Assembly: GCA_964559355.1 (NCBI GenBank)
Contig: CAZLHQ010000187.1
Span: 1 to 5,794, forward strand
Direction: 5' to 3'
DNA length: 5,794 nt
From: JAEUMD01 sp964559355
Lineage (GTDB): Bacteria; Pseudomonadota; Alphaproteobacteria; Rhizobiales; Hyphomicrobiaceae
Shown: in pieces, positions 4,944 through 5,794 of the stretch
Layout: each line of letters begins with the position of its first letter
Numbering within the stretch: position 1 is the first letter of the stretch
The notes under the pieces: model-generated
What the model was told of the DNA's origin: nothing
Seen by the model: only the letters and a program-made list of their open reading frames with translations
The model's database searches: none
Made by a program: the position numbers and the translations under genes

Positions 4944-4970
4944 ATGACGCACCCTTAGCGATCGGCTTTT

Positions 4971-5079
4971 CCGGCGGTGTTGCCGCCGGGAGCTGGTCGC
5001 GATGCCTTTTGAACAGCAGAACCGGCGGGGCTGGCCACAGGGCGTGTGGCCGTAACCGCCGCGGGCGGCAACCCGCCCG
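4971..5079 (+). promoter_or_regulatory. Hairpin-rich leader of rpsM
   Basis: Three perfect 7-bp stems lie in about 110 nt: CCGGCGG/CCGCCGG (4971-4977 with 4983-4989, loop TGTTG), GGCCACA/TGTGGCC (5033-5039 with 5045-5051, loop GGGCG) and CGGGCGG/CCGCCCG (5062-5068 with 5073-5079, loop CAAC). In the last one the GGCGG arm can instead pair with CCGCC at 5056-5060, giving a second mutually exclusive arrangement 17 nt before the Shine-Dalgarno at 5096. Downstream of the promoter candidate this would be the 5' leader of the rpsM message. E. coli controls this operon through S4 binding a leader pseudoknot; whether this leader does anything alike is unknown. No rpmJ, map or infA coding is visible in the gap. 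Confidence 0.5.
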
Positions 5080-5095
5080 TTGTGTGACGAAGACC

Positions 5096-5100
5096 AGGAG
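5096..5100 (+). promoter_or_regulatory. rpsM ribosome binding site for a GTG start
   Basis: AGGAG lies 6 nt before GTG 5107 and decides this start. The alternative in-frame TTG at 5080 would add nine residues (CDEDQETD-type) foreign to S13. Confidence 0.75.
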
Positions 5101-5106
5101 ACCGAC

Positions 5107-5478
5107 GTGGCCCGTATCGCAGGCGTGAATATTCCGACCCAGAAGCGCGTTCTCATCGCGCTCCAGTACATCCATGGCATCGGCCCGAAGTTTGCCAAGG
5201 AGATCTGTGAGAAAGTCAACATTCCCGCGGAGCGGCGCGTCAACCAGTTGTCGGACGCGGAAGTGCTGCAAATTCGCGAAACGATCGATCGGGATTATCT
5301 GGTCGAAGGTGACTTGCGCCGCGAAGTGGCGATGAACATCAAGCGCCTGATGGATCTGGGTTGCTATCGCGGCCTGCGTCACCGCAAGGGGCTTCCCGTC
5401 CGCGGCCAGCGCACCCACACGAACGCGCGCACCCGCAAGGGTCCGGCCAAGCCGATCGCCGGCAAGAAGAAGGCCTGA
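5107..5478 (+). CDS. rpsM: 30S ribosomal protein S13 (uS13)
   Basis: S13 sits in the head of the small subunit, forms intersubunit bridges with the 50S subunit and touches P-site tRNA with its C-terminal tail. The product from GTG 5107 is 123 residues (family about 118-122) and begins MARIAGVNIPTQKRVLIALQ, the standard N-terminus. The helix-two-turn-helix region includes YIHGIGPKFAKEIC (21-34), and a central helical part (about 48-85) follows. The signature YRGLRHRKGLPVRGQRTHTN lies at 87-106, then ARTRKGPAKPIAGKKKA forms the basic tail. The GTG is supported by AGGAG 6 nt upstream and by family alignment. The gene is the first of the alpha operon (rpsM-rpsK-...), and a promoter candidate and structured leader precede it. 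The rpmJ that lies before rpsM in E. coli is absent here. Confidence 0.97.
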   Translation: MARIAGVNIPTQKRVLIALQYIHGIGPKFAKEICEKVNIPAERRVNQLSDAEVLQIRETIDRDYLVEGDLRREVAMNIKRLMDLGCYRGLRHRKGLPVRGQRTHTNARTRKGPAKPIAGKKKA

Positions 5479-5502
5479 GGCCGATCAACGAGAACACTGT
5501 GT

Positions 5503-5529
5503 GCGGCAGCGCCAACAGGGTGTTGCCGC
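5503..5529 (+). other. Hairpin in the rpsM-rpsK gap
   Basis: GCGGCA (5503-5508) pairs with TGCCGC (5524-5529) around a 15-nt loop. Alternatively CAACA (5513-5517) pairs with TGTTG (5521-5525) around GGG; the two overlap at 5524-5525 and cannot both be fully formed. No T tract follows. It probably affects mRNA stability or folding, if anything. Confidence 0.4.
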
Positions 5530-5570
5530 GCGGAGAGCATCGCCACCGCTTTTATCAACCGAACTGTTGC

Positions 5571-5589
5571 GCCGCGCAGGATTCGCGGC
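5571..5589 (+). other. Hairpin just upstream of rpsK
   Basis: GCCGCG (5571-5576), a 7-nt loop CAGGATT, and CGCGGC (5584-5589) form a perfect 6-bp stem ending 16 nt before ATG 5606. The weak GGAG at 5592-5595, 10 nt before the ATG, lies just after it, so the stem could limit or expose ribosome access. Confidence 0.4.
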
Positions 5590-5605
5590 ACGGAGCACCT
5601 GACCC

Positions 5606-5794
5606 ATGGCCAAAGAGCAGCAAGCGCGCAAAGTGCGCCGCCGCGAGAAGAAGAACATCACGTCCGGCGTCGCGCACGTCAACGCGTCGTTCAACAACAC
5701 TATGATCACCATCACCGATGCCCAGGGCAATACCATCTCGTGGTCGTCGTCGGGCACGATGGGTTTCAAAGGCTCGCGCAAGTCGACCCCGTTC
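5606..5794 (+). CDS. rpsK: 30S ribosomal protein S11 (uS11), N-terminal part
   Basis: S11 forms part of the platform of the small subunit, next to the mRNA exit and E site, and contacts S18 and S21. Exactly 63 codons from ATG 5606 run to the window end without a stop, about half of the usual 129 residues. The start MAKEQQARKVRRREKKNITS is the alphaproteobacterial form with a basic arm; it is followed by GVAHVNASFNNTMITITDAQ (21-40) and GNTISWSSSGTMGFKGSRKS (41-60), both diagnostic of S11. A weak GGAG at 5592-5595 precedes the ATG by 10 nt. It lies 127 nt after rpsM, a longer gap than the few bases seen in E. coli, but the order rpsM-rpsK is standard. The gene is truncated only by the window edge. 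Confidence 0.96.
   Translation, partial: MAKEQQARKVRRREKKNITSGVAHVNASFNNTMITITDAQGNTISWSSSGTMGFKGSRKSTPF

Noticed and set aside
4856..5106. Hidden rpmJ, map or infA between adk and rpsM, as found in other phyla
   Set aside because: No frame here shows the short Cys-containing L36 pattern or the others; the gap is non-coding.
1..5794. Novel defence, mobile or biosynthetic system, CRISPR array, tRNA or rRNA
   Set aside because: All coding space is taken by ten housekeeping genes in conserved order; no repeat array, transposase or RNA gene pattern was seen.

Overview
The window is a stretch of the conserved spc/alpha ribosomal-protein gene cluster, all on the + strand. It comes from a GC-rich alphaproteobacterium, most likely in the Rhizobiales/Hyphomicrobiales. 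Three things point there: the gene order (rpsH-rplF-rplR-rpsE-rpmD-rplO-secY-adk-rpsM-rpsK, with adk between secY and rpsM and no rpmJ, map or infA between them), the strong preference for G or C in third codon positions, and protein wording such as the SecY N-terminus and the S13 C-terminus. The genus cannot be named from this alone.

Layout. Bases 1-203 are the C-terminal half of rpsH (uS8). rplF (uL6), rplR (uL18) and rpsE (uS5) follow with small gaps (59, 11 and 15 nt). A 98-nt gap with two hairpins precedes rpmD (uL30), and rplO (uL15, with a long Lys/Ala-rich tail) follows after 32 nt. A 199-nt gap with several hairpins separates rplO from secY (the translocon channel). secY overlaps adk (adenylate kinase, zinc-type LID) by 4 nt in an ATGA junction. 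A 251-nt gap then holds a good promoter candidate, a terminator-like hairpin over its -10 box, and a hairpin-rich stretch that would form the leader of rpsM (uS13). After a further 127-nt gap, rpsK (uS11) starts and runs off the window end.

How the genes work together. Most products are parts of the two ribosomal subunits, made from one polycistronic message. SecY is the membrane channel that receives the nascent chains, and Adk balances adenine nucleotides for the energy-hungry translation machinery. In E. coli the spc operon ends after secY-rpmJ and the alpha operon starts at rpsM; here the likely boundary is the adk-rpsM gap.

There are no mobile elements, CRISPR arrays, tRNAs or unknown genes. 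I found no undescribed multi-gene system. The points worth a second look are non-coding (the adk-rpsM leader and the hairpins in other gaps) or local (a low-GC3 patch at the 3' end of secY, the zinc LID of Adk, the long L15 tail).
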